NCBI RefSeq assembly: GCF_000150955.2
Contig: NC_011680.1
Span: forward strand, 599,926 to 663,925
Length of the DNA stretch: 64,000 nucleotides
Source: Phaeodactylum tricornutum CCAP 1055/1
Lineage: Eukaryota > Bacillariophyta > Bacillariophyceae > Surirellales > Neidiaceae
Direction of reading: 5' to 3'
Shown here: positions 11,402-22,216 of the stretch, piece after piece
How positions within the stretch are numbered: the first letter of the stretch is position 1
Layout of the letters: each line of letters begins with the position of its first letter
Notes under the pieces: generated by a model
Database searches by the model: none
Told to the model about the DNA's origin: nothing
The model's input: the letters and a program-made list of their open reading frames with translations, nothing else
Made by a program: the position numbers and the translations under genes

Positions 11402-12988
11402 TTATTGGGTGGCTGCAGTGTGGTCGCCGCTTTGTTCGTATTGCGCTTGTTCTCGTAGCAATTTCTGCAAGGCTCGCAGAGCCAAATTGACGTGCAACTC
11501 GACGCCCTGCGGCAGAACCGATTCGTCCAAGGCAAAATGGGGATGATGCAACCCGTAATCAGTAGGCGGATCCGTGCCACTGCCTTGCCCGAGCAAGAAA
11601 AATGCGCTTGGAATGCTTTCGGCCACGAAAGAAAAGTCTTCGGCGCCCATGGTGGGTTCCGTATCCCGTATGACTCCTTCCGATGATACCATAGCACCCA
11701 CGTGTTTGGCAAATGTCTCGTACAAGTCCGGATCGTTCACGGTCGGTGGATAATAATCCGGAGAATAGGAAATCGTCACGTTACATCCGTGCGTGGCCGC
11801 CGTACTTTCCACAATATGCTCGACCTTGTCCCGCAGACTCAGCAACGTTTCCGTACGAAGCGCTCGAATCGTCCCCCGCAACAGTACCGAATGCGGAATA
11901 ACGTTAAAGGCATCCCCACCTTCGATTTTGGTAATGCTACAAACTCCGGATTCGAGCGGACTAATGGTCCGCGACACGATGGTTTGTAAGTTCATGACAA
12001 TCGCGCTCGCGGTGACGATTGGATCGATCGTCAAGTGTGGCATGGCGGCGTGTCCTCCAACCCCGGCCAAGAGTATTTCGAAGCGTTCGCAGGCAGCCAA
12101 GAGCGGTCCGGGTCGGGTCGCTACAACCCCCGAAGGCAAAGTCGGCCACACGTGCATCCCAAAGGCGTAAGATGGCTGGGGAGCTTGCTTCAGAACGCCT
12201 TCTTCCCGCATGCGCTTGGCCCCGGCTCCACCTTCTTCGGCCGGCTGGAACATGATCCGGACTGTCCCAGGCAGTGACGCCTCCATGCCTTTGAGGATCG
12301 CCGCCGCACCGAGTAACATGGTGGTGTGTCCGTCGTGCCCGCAGGCATGCATTTGGTGGTCTGTCTGCGATCGAAAGGCGTCCACGTTCGTGGTCTGTTC
12401 GAGAATGGGCAAGGCGTCCATGTCCGCACGGAGGAGGACGCAGGGAGCCTGTCCCGTCCCAATGTCGACCACAATTCCGTAGCCTCCCGGACCGGGAATG
12501 ACATCGGGATGCGTATTGACGGCCCAGCCGGTGGTGAAATTGGAAATACCCATTTCGGTCAAGGCTTTCTGGACAATGGCCGAGGTTTGGGATTCCTGAT
12601 ACATGAGTTCGGGACGTTGGTGTAGCGTCCGGCGGGTATGTATCAGAGCGTCCGTCAATGTGCGGGCCTGTACACGAATTTCGTCGAGCAAGTGTTGGGA
12701 TGCGGGGCTTGTGGTTTCGTGCGTGCTACTGTTGTTGAAGAAATGGTCCACGATCGTGTTGCGCGATTGCCGCATCGTGGGGACGTCAAAGACTCGTCCG
12801 TCGGTGTCAACGGAGACGGCCGCATGCAACGAAACCGTGTGGGCCTCCTCCTCTGCTTCTTCGGTAGGTGTATCTTGGCTGTTTCCGCTCGCTCCGCGTG
12901 TCCAGGGAAGTCCATGGGTGGTGCTTTTCGTTGACAAGGAAGAAACGCAGAGCGCCCAAAAGCCGATCACGAGGGGACGTTGGCGCAT
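11402..12988 (-). CDS. M20 family amidohydrolase (ILR1/HipO-like), secreted or organellar
   Basis: From the ATG at 12988 the protein has 528 residues. An upstream in-frame ATG at 13114 would give 570. Seen: a signal-like N-terminus (MRQRPLVIGFWALCVSSLS), an acidic linker, then the M20D core with HACGHDGH (~214-221), QPAEEGGAGAKRM (~248-260), MHVWP (~278), GGHAAMPH in the lid domain and GAEDF (~480). These are the metal ligands and catalytic glutamate of aminoacylase/IAA-amino-acid hydrolases. Known: the family splits N-acyl amino acids, including indole-3-acetyl conjugates in plants and hippurate in bacteria. Inferred: the diatom enzyme releases amino acids from N-acyl conjugates in the secretory path or an organelle. 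The start at 12988 is preferred because it puts the hydrophobic segment at the N-terminus. Confidence 0.88.
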   Translation of the reverse strand: MRQRPLVIGFWALCVSSLSTKSTTHGLPWTRGASGNSQDTPTEEAEEEAHTVSLHAAVSVDTDGRVFDVPTMRQSRNTIVDHFFNNSSTHETTSPASQHLLDEIRVQARTLTDALIHTRRTLHQRPELMYQESQTSAIVQKALTEMGISNFTTGWAVNTHPDVIPGPGGYGIVVDIGTGQAPCVLLRADMDALPILEQTTNVDAFRSQTDHQMHACGHDGHTTMLLGAAAILKGMEASLPGTVRIMFQPAEEGGAGAKRMREEGVLKQAPQPSYAFGMHVWPTLPSGVVATRPGPLLAACERFEILLAGVGGHAAMPHLTIDPIVTASAIVMNLQTIVSRTISPLESGVCSITKIEGGDAFNVIPHSVLLRGTIRALRTETLLSLRDKVEHIVESTAATHGCNVTISYSPDYYPPTVNDPDLYETFAKHVGAMVSSEGVIRDTEPTMGAEDFSFVAESIPSAFFLLGQGSGTDPPTDYGLHHPHFALDESVLPQGVELHVNLALRALQKLLREQAQYEQSGDHTAATQ

Positions 12989-14157
12989 GGCGTCACGATG
13001 GTTTCGGAACGTTACCGCGTTCGTGAACAATAGAGACTTGGTCGGGAATTTCCGAGAGTGTGGGAAACGGGCTGAAAGGAAGGATGTTTTAGGAAGCCGA
13101 AGGATTGTATTCATGGAATCCCAAACGATTGTGCCCCCCTCGTGTGTACCCGTCCCCGAGCGTCTGGAACCAACACACTTACGCAAAGAGCACCTTCGTT
13201 GTGCTATCGTTACCCGTGAATTATCCGAATGGGAGGGAGACCGGTCTGCTTCCCAGACAATTGGCTTTGTGTGGTTCGCGTGGTGCCCCTTTTAGTTATC
13301 TTGTTGGCTACGTCCGGGATCCTTGGACCGGATACGGCGCTGGAGAGGGAAACCGGATTTTTTCCAGCCGAGCAATGGGAATTCGTTCATTTTGCCGAGA
13401 ACTGTAGTGATAATCCCGAAGTTCTCTACCCACCATGTTCCATACTTTGGTGGCCGCACTTCAAACTCGAAAGCGGTTCCGGAACCGCGCACCGAACCAT
13501 CGATCGAGAGGGGAGGGACGGTACCTACCGTATAATGACAGGGCCCTCCCCACCTAATTATCAGAAAATACTTTCGAATCCCTGTCCGTTTTCGTTGGCT
13601 ATTTATACATGGTTATTTCAAACGACACAGACATAGCTACGAATGGAACCGTTAGAATTGTTGGCCCAGGAGCGTCTTCCAAGACGTGACTTCAACCGGA
13701 AACGGGTCCCGTACCGGGACGCGTACGTGTTGGTAGGTTGGTCGGTCACGGATGCGTACGGGCACTGAGGCAAAACGGCCAAACAGGGTTGGACACTGCG
13801 AATGTCGGCGATTTCCGCCGGATCTTTTGGTCATTTCGAACCGCCTCTCGCGCAATTGCACACTTTTGTATTTCCGGCACACGACCAACGAAACAGACCC
13901 CCAAAAAAAAAGAACCGAACGGGTATCTCTACCGGATTTGTGCTACCCAACCGTACCTCGTGGTGATTGTCTCCACTCCAGCACCACCACTACCACCCAT
14001 TTCCTCGTAAGACCAAAGAGAACACGGATATCGAAGGCACCTTTATTTCAACAAGCCGAACGAGAATAGTCGAACGTCGAGTACAGCCTTCATCCACAGT
14101 CCCATACATTCCCACCTACATCCTTGGATTAACCCACCCACACGTCCACCGACCAGC
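12989..14157. other. Intergenic, divergent promoter region
   Basis: This lies between the diverging M20 hydrolase and ATP-grasp genes. The first ~200 bases may be coding if the upstream ATG of the hydrolase (13114) is used. An open frame at 13229-13636 (+) has a hydrophobic start but no recognisable domain and no ATG-supported context. I treat it as chance. Confidence 0.5.
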
Positions 14158-17109
14158 ATGCCACCGTCCATTCTATCGGACGCCTCGGGCGATGCCTTTA
14201 ATTCACCCGAACAATTCGTCGTGGTGGTCAATCCCTACTCGACGGGCTGTTTGATTGCCAAAGAAATGCACAAGCGCGGATACGTACTCATTGTCGTCTG
14301 GACCAAAGGCTTCTCCGCGGATATGAAGACGCACATTCCCATGAGTGCCGGGCCGATGGAGTACTACGCCGAAATTGACGAACAAGACAATCTCGACGAC
14401 ACCGCCGCGCTCGTCCGCAAAACGGCCAACGAACAGGGAATCGCGGCATGCCTCGCTGGAGGCGAAGCCGGAGTAGACCTCGCCGACGCACTTTCCGAAC
14501 ATCTCAACCTACTCACCAACGGAACCACTATTCCCAATCGACGTGACAAAAAGATTCAACAAGAACTCATTCGACAAGTAGGTCTGCGCTCCGTTCGACA
14601 AGCCGGGGGTGACCAGTTCTCGGACGTCGAGGACTTTCTCCGGACGGAACCGTATCCCCTCGTCCTCAAGCCCATCGAATCCGCCGGATCGGACGGAGTC
14701 AAGCTCTGCGAGAACTTTCCGCAAGCCAAGGATCACTTTGAGTTATTGATGAAGTCACAAATGGTCAACGGAGGGTCCTGTCCCGCCGTACTCTGCCAAG
14801 AATTTCTCCGCGGCAAAGAATACGTCGTAGATCATGTTTCTCGCAACGGCGTCCACAAAACTGTCATGGTATGGGTCTACGACAAGCGTCCCGCCAACGG
14901 ATCCGCCTTTGTTTACTTTGGCTGTGTCCCGGTCGACTCCAATTCCCCGGAAGCGCTTATCGTCATTCCCTATATTCGCGGCGTCCTCGACGCCATGGGG
15001 GTACAGAACGGACCATCGCACGGGGAAGTCATGATGACCGAAGACGGTCCTTGCTTGATCGAAATGAATTGTCGCGCCCACGGTGGAGATGGTAACTGGA
15101 GACCCCTCTGCCGGGCCCTCACTGGAGGCTACTCCCAAGTCGAAGCAACCGCCGACGCCTATCTAGACGCTTTCCAATTCAATCGACTCCCCGATAAACC
15201 TCCCAGTCCCTTCAAAGCGTCCGGACAAGAAATTATTCTCGTCAGTTATTCCCAAGGGACGGTCCAGAGTTGTCCAGGATACGACGTGATCAAAAGTTTA
15301 CCCTCGTTCGTCTGTTTGGAAACGGGCGTTAAACCGGGATCCGAGATAGACTACACCGTCGACCTCTTCACCGGCATCGGGAGTGTCATTCTCATGCACA
15401 AGGACCCGGCTGTGTTGGACCGCGACATTGACTTTGTCCGGTATATGGAGACCATCAACGGCCTTTTTGTGTACGAAACCAAGTTGGAAAATCTCAAACG
15501 CCCCCGTGGCGAGGCCGTTACCGAAAAGGGCCACCGTCGCGTTTTTTCTGCGGAAGGCCCTGGTCTCATTCGCCACATGTCCAACGATCGTCCCGAATTG
15601 CGCAATCCGCTGGTGAAACGTATGACCACGGTCGATGCCTCGCGGGAAGTGGTCGTTATAATCGACCCTTACTCGACTGGATGCTGCATAGCGGAAGAGA
15701 TTATCAAACGGGGCTTCAACGTGATTGCACTCTGGACCGAGGGATTTTCTGAAGAAATGAAAAAGCATGTACCCCTCAGTGTGGGAAATGTGACATACTT
15801 CAAAGAAGTGAATCAGGCCGAGACGTTGGAAAAGACGGAAGCGGTAGTTCGCAAAGCGGCGGAACTGTTCCGTATTGTTGCCTGTATCGCCGGCGGGGAA
15901 GCCGGAGTCGACCTTGCCGACGCTCTTTCCGAACAGCTCAAGGTTCGGACCAATGGTACCGGCATTCCCAACAAGCGCGACAAGAAACTCCAACAAGAGC
16001 TTGTCAAAAAGGTGGGACTGCGGTCAGTACGCCAAGCGGGAAGCGATAAATTTGCCGATGTCGAGCCTTTCTTGCGCCGAGAACCGTACCCGGTGGTCCT
16101 GAAGCCAGTTGAATCGGCCGGGTCAGATGGTGTCAAACTGTGCCACAATTACGACGAAGCAAAGCAGCATTTCGGGGTACTCATGAAATCGCAAATGGTC
16201 AATGGGGGGGATTGTCCAGCGGTACTCTGTCAAGAATTTTTGCGCGGGAAGGAGTACGTCGTCGACCACGTGTCTCGCGACGGTAAGCACAAAACCGTCA
16301 TGGTTTGGGTGTATGACAAGCGCCCGGCAAACGGATCAGCCTTTGTCTACTTTGGTTGCGTCCCAGTAGATTCCGATTCACCCGAAGCTCGTCTATTGAT
16401 TCCGTACGTACGCCGAGTACTAGACGCCTTGCAAATCAAGAACGGTCCATCGCACGGCGAAGTCATGATGACGAACAACGGTCCCTGTTTGGTAGAAATG
16501 AATTGTCGCGCACACGGTGGTGACGGGAACTGGCGTCCCCTCTGCCGCGCACTCAATGGTGGCTACTCCCAGGTCGAATCCACGGTCGATTCGTACTTGG
16601 ACAGTCGTCAATTCATGATTACCCCCGAAAAACCACCTAGTCCCTTTAAAGCTCACGGCCAGGAAGCAATTTTGGTTTCATTTTCACGCGGTGTAGTCAA
16701 GGCCACTCCCGGTACGTTGGATTGCTTATCTGTGTTGAGTTGATTCCGGCGTTTTCTATCTTAAAATGTTTTACAGTCAGAGACTCACTCAATCCCTTCT
16801 TTACTATGGGCATCCCCAGGTTTTGAGGAAATTCAAAAGCTCGAGTCATTCGTCTATTTGGAGACGGGTGTTCGCGTCGGCACCTTTGTTGACTACACGG
16901 TCGACCTCTTTACCGGAATAGGTAGTGTCATCGTCATGCACCAGGACGAAGACGTATTGGAACGCGACGTTCGTCGCATTCGGCAGTTGGAATCGGAAAA
17001 TTTGCTGTTTGAATACGAAACTGGCAAGGTAGTCTTTTCCTCGCCGAGCAACATTCACGACACTGGAAGCGTGACGGTGGCCTCCGCGAACCGTCCCGAC
17101 TTGTATTAG
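14158..17109 (+). CDS. Tandem-duplicated ATP-grasp ligase (2 exons)
   Basis: Exons 14158-16711 and 16820-17109 give about 947 residues. The 108 bp intron (GTACGT...CCCCAG) lies near the end of the second module. Seen: two homologous modules of ~470 residues. Each has an N-terminal fold starting VV(V/I)I(N/D)PYSTGC, AGGEAGVDLADALSE, an ATP-grasp core with YP(L/V)VLKP(I/V)ESAGSDGVKLC and CQEFLRGKEYVVDHVS, and the metal/nucleotide motif MNCRAHGGDGNW. Each ends with YTVDLFTGIGSV. After the splice, module 2 recovers the text that follows in module 1. Known: ATP-grasp enzymes of the carboxylate-amine ligase type (such as L-amino-acid ligases and carnosine synthase) form acyl phosphates and join them to an amine or thiol. 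Inferred: a peptide or amide bond-forming ligase with two active sites. Substrates are unknown. Confidence 0.88.
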
Positions 17110-17299
17110 ATGATTTTGTGTGGTCCAACCCAATCTGTATACGCACTATGCCGAATTCTATATATATACAAACACACGGAGCGAGCCGCCATCACGGACT
17201 CGCACAAGGACGACGTTTACAGTTTAGATTATAACGTAGGCCCATTTTTTAAAAAGAATACAAAACGCTTTTTCTACAGTACTGCGGTCGCATCACCGC

Positions 17300-19627
17300 C
17301 TAGGAGGACGTTGCTCGCAACAGCCCATCGAGCGACGGATTCTTACGGGGCGGAATGAAACGCGCAGGTACCGGTGTCCCTTGGGAAGTAATGACGGTAC
17401 CAACCCCTGGCAGTACCGGATCACTGCGATATAGTTTCTTGATCAGGGTGCGTTTGACGTGTTTGTGCGCCTTGCCTCCCCGTTGACTCAGCGATGGCCC
17501 GGCGCGCATCGAGCCTTGCTTGTAGAGGACGGGAGCGCTGCCGTATTTGAGATAGGCCTGATGGCGTCGGGTGCGGAGCAGTGCACTCTCTTCGTTTTCA
17601 GCTTCGTCTAGGGTGCGTTCCCTTATCGGCGGTCGCGACGGAGTCTTGGGCGTCTTGATCATATCGGTCGCCTTTTCTTCAATCGCTTCCACAAATTCGC
17701 GCACCGCTGGCAATAGATTGATGCCGATACCGACGACGGCAATGGCCAGGAGCAACCAAAAGTAGTACTCCACGTGCGCACTGGCGTAATCTTCCAACCG
17801 CGTGATACTGGTTGTCCCCCGGTTGTTGCGAAACCACGGTCGACACGCGTTGTACAACAGTATGCAAAAGACGTTGGGCAAGCCCCCGATGCAAAAGAGA
17901 TTGACGGCGGACGCCAGGACTTTCTTTTCGGGCGGGGCGGCGGTAAAGGCGACTTCGTAGGCGGCCGAGACGGCAAAGATCTCGCCCGCACCAATTAACA
18001 CGTACGATACGGTTTGCCAGAGGACGCTGACGCGCTTTCCGGTGGACTCGAACCGGTCGTGAATCAGGACTTCTACCAATAGGGCCCACGCAATGGCCAG
18101 TGCCCCGAGACCGGAACCAATCGCAAACTTGTACGTGGTGGGTATTCGGATACCGCGATTCGCGAGAGCGGGATAGAACTGCGAACCGATCAGGTAGCCA
18201 AAGAGCAGGACACTGACGGCGTCGGCATTGTTCATACAGGCGGCGTCGATCCAGCCAAAGGCTTTTTCCATAACAGTGCCTTGGACAATAAAGGTGGTGG
18301 CCATTTGGGAGTAGGCAATGTTGAAGGGTATGATGAGTAAGCTGATGCGAAAGATCATGTCCAGTCCGATGGAATCCGTGTTGGGAGGGGTGTAGGCGGG
18401 ACGCTTGGGGGGTCGACGACGGCAGATATTGGCCGCCAGTGTGGCACTGGGGTCTTTAGGTTGGTCGCAGACGTAGCGTTTGGATCCCACGGCAAAGAGA
18501 CCGACTCCCAAGGACAGCATGCCGACTGGTACGAAATAGGCGAGGGTTACGTTGTGTTGTGCCAGCAAGGGTACCAGTACACCCCCGACCAAGGCTCCAA
18601 TATTGATGCACATGTAGAATTTGACGTAGTAGGATTCAATCATGGAGGCCTGGAGAAGTGGATGAAACTGCTTCGCGCCGAATACGTTGACGACGCTCTT
18701 GACGATTCCCGTGCCCACGGGCCACAAGACGAGGAGACCAATTGAAAGGGCGCGACGGTTAAAAGTATCTCCCAAAACGCCCGGTATGGTTGTGAGGGCA
18801 ATGAGAGTGAGTCCGGGCAGATAAAAGCAGAGAGATCCGACAAAGAGGGATCCGTAGTCGCCGAGAATGGCGTCGGCTAGATAGGCCCCGAGAAAGGGAG
18901 AGGTGTAGGCAACGGCAACCGAAATGGAAACGTAGGTGGAAGCGTCGACGGCTTCCATGTCGGCGTTCCAATCGCGATTGTAGGAGCCGGTCAGGTAGGA
19001 CGTTTGTGTGTAATTAATGCCGTAAAAGGAAAATCGCTCGAGCAGTTCCACAAGCAGGATAAAAATGACGGAATAGAACATGGGACGCAGGTGGTAGAAA
19101 CTTTCGTTGCCTTCTTCATCGACGTGGCGTAGCGGACGCACATGGTGGCCACTCAAACATTCTTCGGGCAGCAACAAGAGTTGTTCTTCGGTACACACGT
19201 TGTTGGGCAATTCGTCGGAAGCGTCCGAGCCAATGGGTGACGGTGCGCGTGAGGAAGCCCGCGAGGGGGGCACACTCGGGACGACGGCAGCCGCACGCTT
19301 GGTTTGCGGTGCGGGAGACGCCGAAGGGGAATGTCGCGTCCGGGTCGGTGGAGTGCCAATGGCAAGCAGCGGCGAGGGAGTAGCGGTGTTTGTTGTTGCG
19401 TCGTTTGTTGTGGTAGCTATTGTTGTTGGTGTTGTTGTTGTCGTTGCTGGCAGTGTCGTGTTCGTGGTCACGTTGGTCGAAGCAGTGGTGGAAGGGGGAG
19501 GAGGCATGGGTAGTTTCGTTGGTGCTCCCAAAGGCGACGTTGCCACCGATACCGAGCCAGTCCCCAAGAGCGGTGCGTGTTCCGAACTCAAAGGCGGACT
19601 CGTCGCACTCTCACTGGGAGTCGTCAT
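17300..19627 (-). CDS. POT/PTR family proton-coupled peptide (or nitrate) transporter
   Basis: Single exon of 775 residues from the ATG at 19627. Seen: a long Ser/Thr/Pro/Ala-rich cytosolic N-terminus with a Thr-rich run (~50-90), then about twelve membrane helices. The first contains ELLERFSFYGINYTQTSYL, which matches the E-x-x-E-R-F-x-Y-Y motif region of proton-coupled oligopeptide transporters. LGAYLADAILGDYG follows, typical of helices 2-3. The C-terminal tail (~130 residues) is basic and hydrophilic. Known: POT/NRT1 proteins use a proton gradient to import di- and tripeptides, and in plants also nitrate. Inferred: peptide import at the plasma membrane or an organelle. The gene converges with the ATP-grasp gene across only ~190 bp. 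Confidence 0.88.
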   Translation of the reverse strand: MTTPSESATSPPLSSEHAPLLGTGSVSVATSPLGAPTKLPMPPPPSTTASTNVTTNTTLPATTTTTPTTIATTTNDATTNTATPSPLLAIGTPPTRTRHSPSASPAPQTKRAAAVVPSVPPSRASSRAPSPIGSDASDELPNNVCTEEQLLLLPEECLSGHHVRPLRHVDEEGNESFYHLRPMFYSVIFILLVELLERFSFYGINYTQTSYLTGSYNRDWNADMEAVDASTYVSISVAVAYTSPFLGAYLADAILGDYGSLFVGSLCFYLPGLTLIALTTIPGVLGDTFNRRALSIGLLVLWPVGTGIVKSVVNVFGAKQFHPLLQASMIESYYVKFYMCINIGALVGGVLVPLLAQHNVTLAYFVPVGMLSLGVGLFAVGSKRYVCDQPKDPSATLAANICRRRPPKRPAYTPPNTDSIGLDMIFRISLLIIPFNIAYSQMATTFIVQGTVMEKAFGWIDAACMNNADAVSVLLFGYLIGSQFYPALANRGIRIPTTYKFAIGSGLGALAIAWALLVEVLIHDRFESTGKRVSVLWQTVSYVLIGAGEIFAVSAAYEVAFTAAPPEKKVLASAVNLFCIGGLPNVFCILLYNACRPWFRNNRGTTSITRLEDYASAHVEYYFWLLLAIAVVGIGINLLPAVREFVEAIEEKATDMIKTPKTPSRPPIRERTLDEAENEESALLRTRRHQAYLKYGSAPVLYKQGSMRAGPSLSQRGGKAHKHVKRTLIKKLYRSDPVLPGVGTVITSQGTPVPARFIPPRKNPSLDGLLRATSS

Positions 19628-20431
19628 GATGAGGTCCAACAGCAATCACGATAGCAGCAATGAATGACAACAATTGTGATATTATTAACTATACTTGCAA
19701 CGACCACTCTACTTGCATCAACAACAAGAACAACAGCAACCACTACAACAGTCGTATCCGCAAAGGGACTCAGTAGCTATCACAGTCCGTAAGTTCGATG
19801 CGTCTCCTTGTCGGGATCCGCGAGCTCGACACTCCTCGGAAAATGCGCCCGATTCATTGCATAAATGTATATAATTGGGAAGGAGAGAGAGGACAACGTA
19901 CAGGACAGACATACACACTGACATACGGACTCACGGACAGCCATACAGACGCTATATTCCAGCAAACCCGAGAGACCCCACCCTGCTCTTGCGAGGGGCC
20001 ATCTCGTACCGTTTGCAAGGTTGCGGGCAGGCGGGCAGGCAGGCGGGCAAACCAGTCCGTGTTTGTTGCGTTTCCACATCTGTTAATCTCACCGTAGTGG
20101 ATACGTAGGTCCATATTTACAGTACATTCCATACAGGACGTGATGATACGCAACAAAAGATTAAATTATAGGGCTGTGACATACTACCTATGTCACATCA
20201 CCAGATCCACTACCACTGGATTTGCTCACACAAACCTAACGTAACGGAATCGAGAGACGCCATTTTGGACAACGCATACTGTACATCACTCATACAAGCA
20301 CTGACCGTGTGAACGAAGGCGTACCTACCTGCGGGTTGCCCTGTCTTGCCTGTCTCGAACCAGGAAAAACTTGCTCGAACCAGGAACTACACGTACGGTC
20401 CAATATATATATATATATACGTATACAGAGT
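19628..20431. other. Intergenic with GGCAGGCGGGC-like and (AT)n simple repeats
   Basis: Shared upstream region of the diverging transporter and MED7 genes. It holds a G-rich imperfect repeat (gcgggcaggcaggcgggc, about 20028-20050) and an alternating AT tract (20404-20418) just before the MED7 start. No coding signal is seen. Confidence 0.6.
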
Positions 20432-21219
20432 ATGAGTCGTCCCCCGTCGGGAGCCGCCTCCGCCAACGCCACCGCTGCGGGCGAAGCAACGCTCCTGGTC
20501 GCGGAATTCCCACCCCCACCCTTTTACTACCGAACCATGGCTGCCACGGCGGCTTGGACGCCACCGCCGATTCCGCAGGCGGCCTTGGAGCGCGGGACTG
20601 CGCGGGCGGCCCGCGCCGCGGCGCAGGCGATCGCGGCCTCGGAACGGTTGCGTCAACACGGCGACGAGCGGACCGAAGACTTTCTCCGGGGCAACACAGA
20701 TGTCGATATGGAGGAAGAGGAGGAGGATGGGGATGTCGTGGCTGTCTTTGGCGAGATTGTGGAAGATCCCTGGCTGGTGCAGCCCACAGATGATTGTCAA
20801 GATCCGATCGTGGTACGCGACGAACTCAAGCGACTCAATCAGCAAGTTCTAGAGACCTTCGTCAAGCTTGTGCAAGATTTGGTACACCGACCGACGGAAA
20901 ATAAGTAAGTGTCGTGAATGACAGATGAGTCAATCGGACTCCTACTCGTGCATGGGGGGACTGGTGTCTCACCAACCCGTTCATCTCTCTGTCCTTGATC
21001 CGTTGCCGTTGTAGAACTACACGGGACGAACTCTCGCACCGGGTATTTCTCATGTTGCAGCAATGCAACAAGTTTCGAGAGCATCAGGCCCGCGAACTCT
21101 TGATTGAACTGTTGGAGAAACAGCTCACGCGACGAAAAGGATTGTTACACGAACTGGAAACGACCGTTGCCCAAGCCAACGCCATTTTGGAACCTACCTT
21201 CCCACAGCCGGCCGTGTAA
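20432..21219 (+). CDS. MED7: Mediator complex subunit 7 (2 exons)
   Basis: Exons 20432-20904 and 21015-21219 encode 225 residues, close to the usual MED7 length. The 110 bp intron (GTAAGT...TTGTAG) splits a lysine codon and restores the continuous helix ENK-TTRDELSHR. Seen: an N-terminal FPPPPFYYR motif near residue 30 and a downstream PPPIPQ. Then an acidic linker (EEEEEDGD) and the conserved helical block ELKRLNQQVLETFVKLVQDL, followed by FREHQARELLIELLEKQL. These match the MED7 signature, in which a proline-rich N-terminus binds the middle module and the C-terminal coiled coil pairs with MED21. Known: MED7 is part of the Mediator middle module that links activators to RNA polymerase II. 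Confidence 0.92.
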
Positions 21220-22216
21220 CAATGTGCAAAAGCTCTCTGCGACGTGTTGCTTTAATCACGAAAAAGTATGTGTAGCAAGCTGGAAAAGGACGTTCCACAA
21301 CGACAATATTGCAAAGATATTGAAAAGAACTTCGTCAAGGCCGAGGAGCTTCGGAAGCAAGAGGAGGATTGGGTGCAGATCTGGTGAAGCCGTGGGAAAA
21401 AAAAAGAGAATGATCTTGTGGCAAGGTTGATGTTGACCGCTACGATTACTATATTCAAACTGTCAGAGACACCTCTCCGGATGGAAAATTCTTGTGAACC
21501 AGTTTCGAGAGCCCAAGGTGCAATCTGTTGATGCAGTCTCCTGCTCCTGGATGTACTGCTGCTGCTATGTATGCGTGCGAGAAGTGGTGGGGCTTCAGAC
21601 AATATGTCGTTTTGCGTAGATTATGGTGAGGCTGTTTATTCTTTTTGTGTAAACGTTCCGGTCCACAGTATGATAGCATACTCAGTTACAGGATTGCGGG
21701 ATGGAGATGCCCCAATTGGAAAAACTGTGTGATATCCAGGGATGTAACAGCAGGCCAAACAGAGATGTTGCTATTTTGGAAGATGTGCAACCGTGCTCTC
21801 GACCTGCTGGATTCCTTGTTTGAAATCAGCTCCTTCCGGCCCGGTCTCTGGATATATGGGCATTGTGTGGAATACAAATGCTGCAACCACGCACTTGATC
21901 CGAAAGGGGCGGGCTTTGACTTTCTGGTCGCGTCAAGTGGAAGTCTGCTTCAGATGTGGTGCGGCGACTGCAATGGCTTGGCTTGCTGGATGAATTGTAT
22001 AAGGTCTGTGGTGATCGAGTCTACTGCACACCGTGTGGCAAATTTTTTTGCGTTTAGTCTAAACCCAGTTTGAATACTTAAATGCCAGGCTCTTCAAGCT
22101 GCTGACGGAATGCTGTCATGGTTGTGTTGAGTACGGCAAACTGTATTCTTTCATAGGAATGTCAAACAGAGAATTTAATATGCTTTTGACTTACTGTTAA
22201 CATGTTCAAACAATGC
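21220..22216 (+). pseudogene. Non-genic stretch with decayed coding-like fragments
   Basis: No intact gene is seen. Several short stretches on the + strand read like protein but change frame and are cut by stops. Examples are QYCKDIEKNFVKAEELRKQE (from ~21301), VDRYDYYIQTVRDTSPDG (from ~21433), and a cysteine-containing piece near 22010-22050 reading VYCTPCGKFFC. The pieces are not assigned to a family. This could be an old gene or transposase relic, or chance. It separates the 3' ends of MED7 and the SH3-like repeat gene. Confidence 0.3.

Noticed and set aside
13229-13636. A + strand 135-residue frame with hydrophobic start.
   Set aside because: No domain, no conserved motif and overlapping frames on the other strand; likely chance in the promoter region.
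17159-17300. An extra exon between the ATP-grasp and transporter genes.
   Set aside because: Only ~190 bp with AT-rich 3' flank signals; both genes end cleanly on either side.
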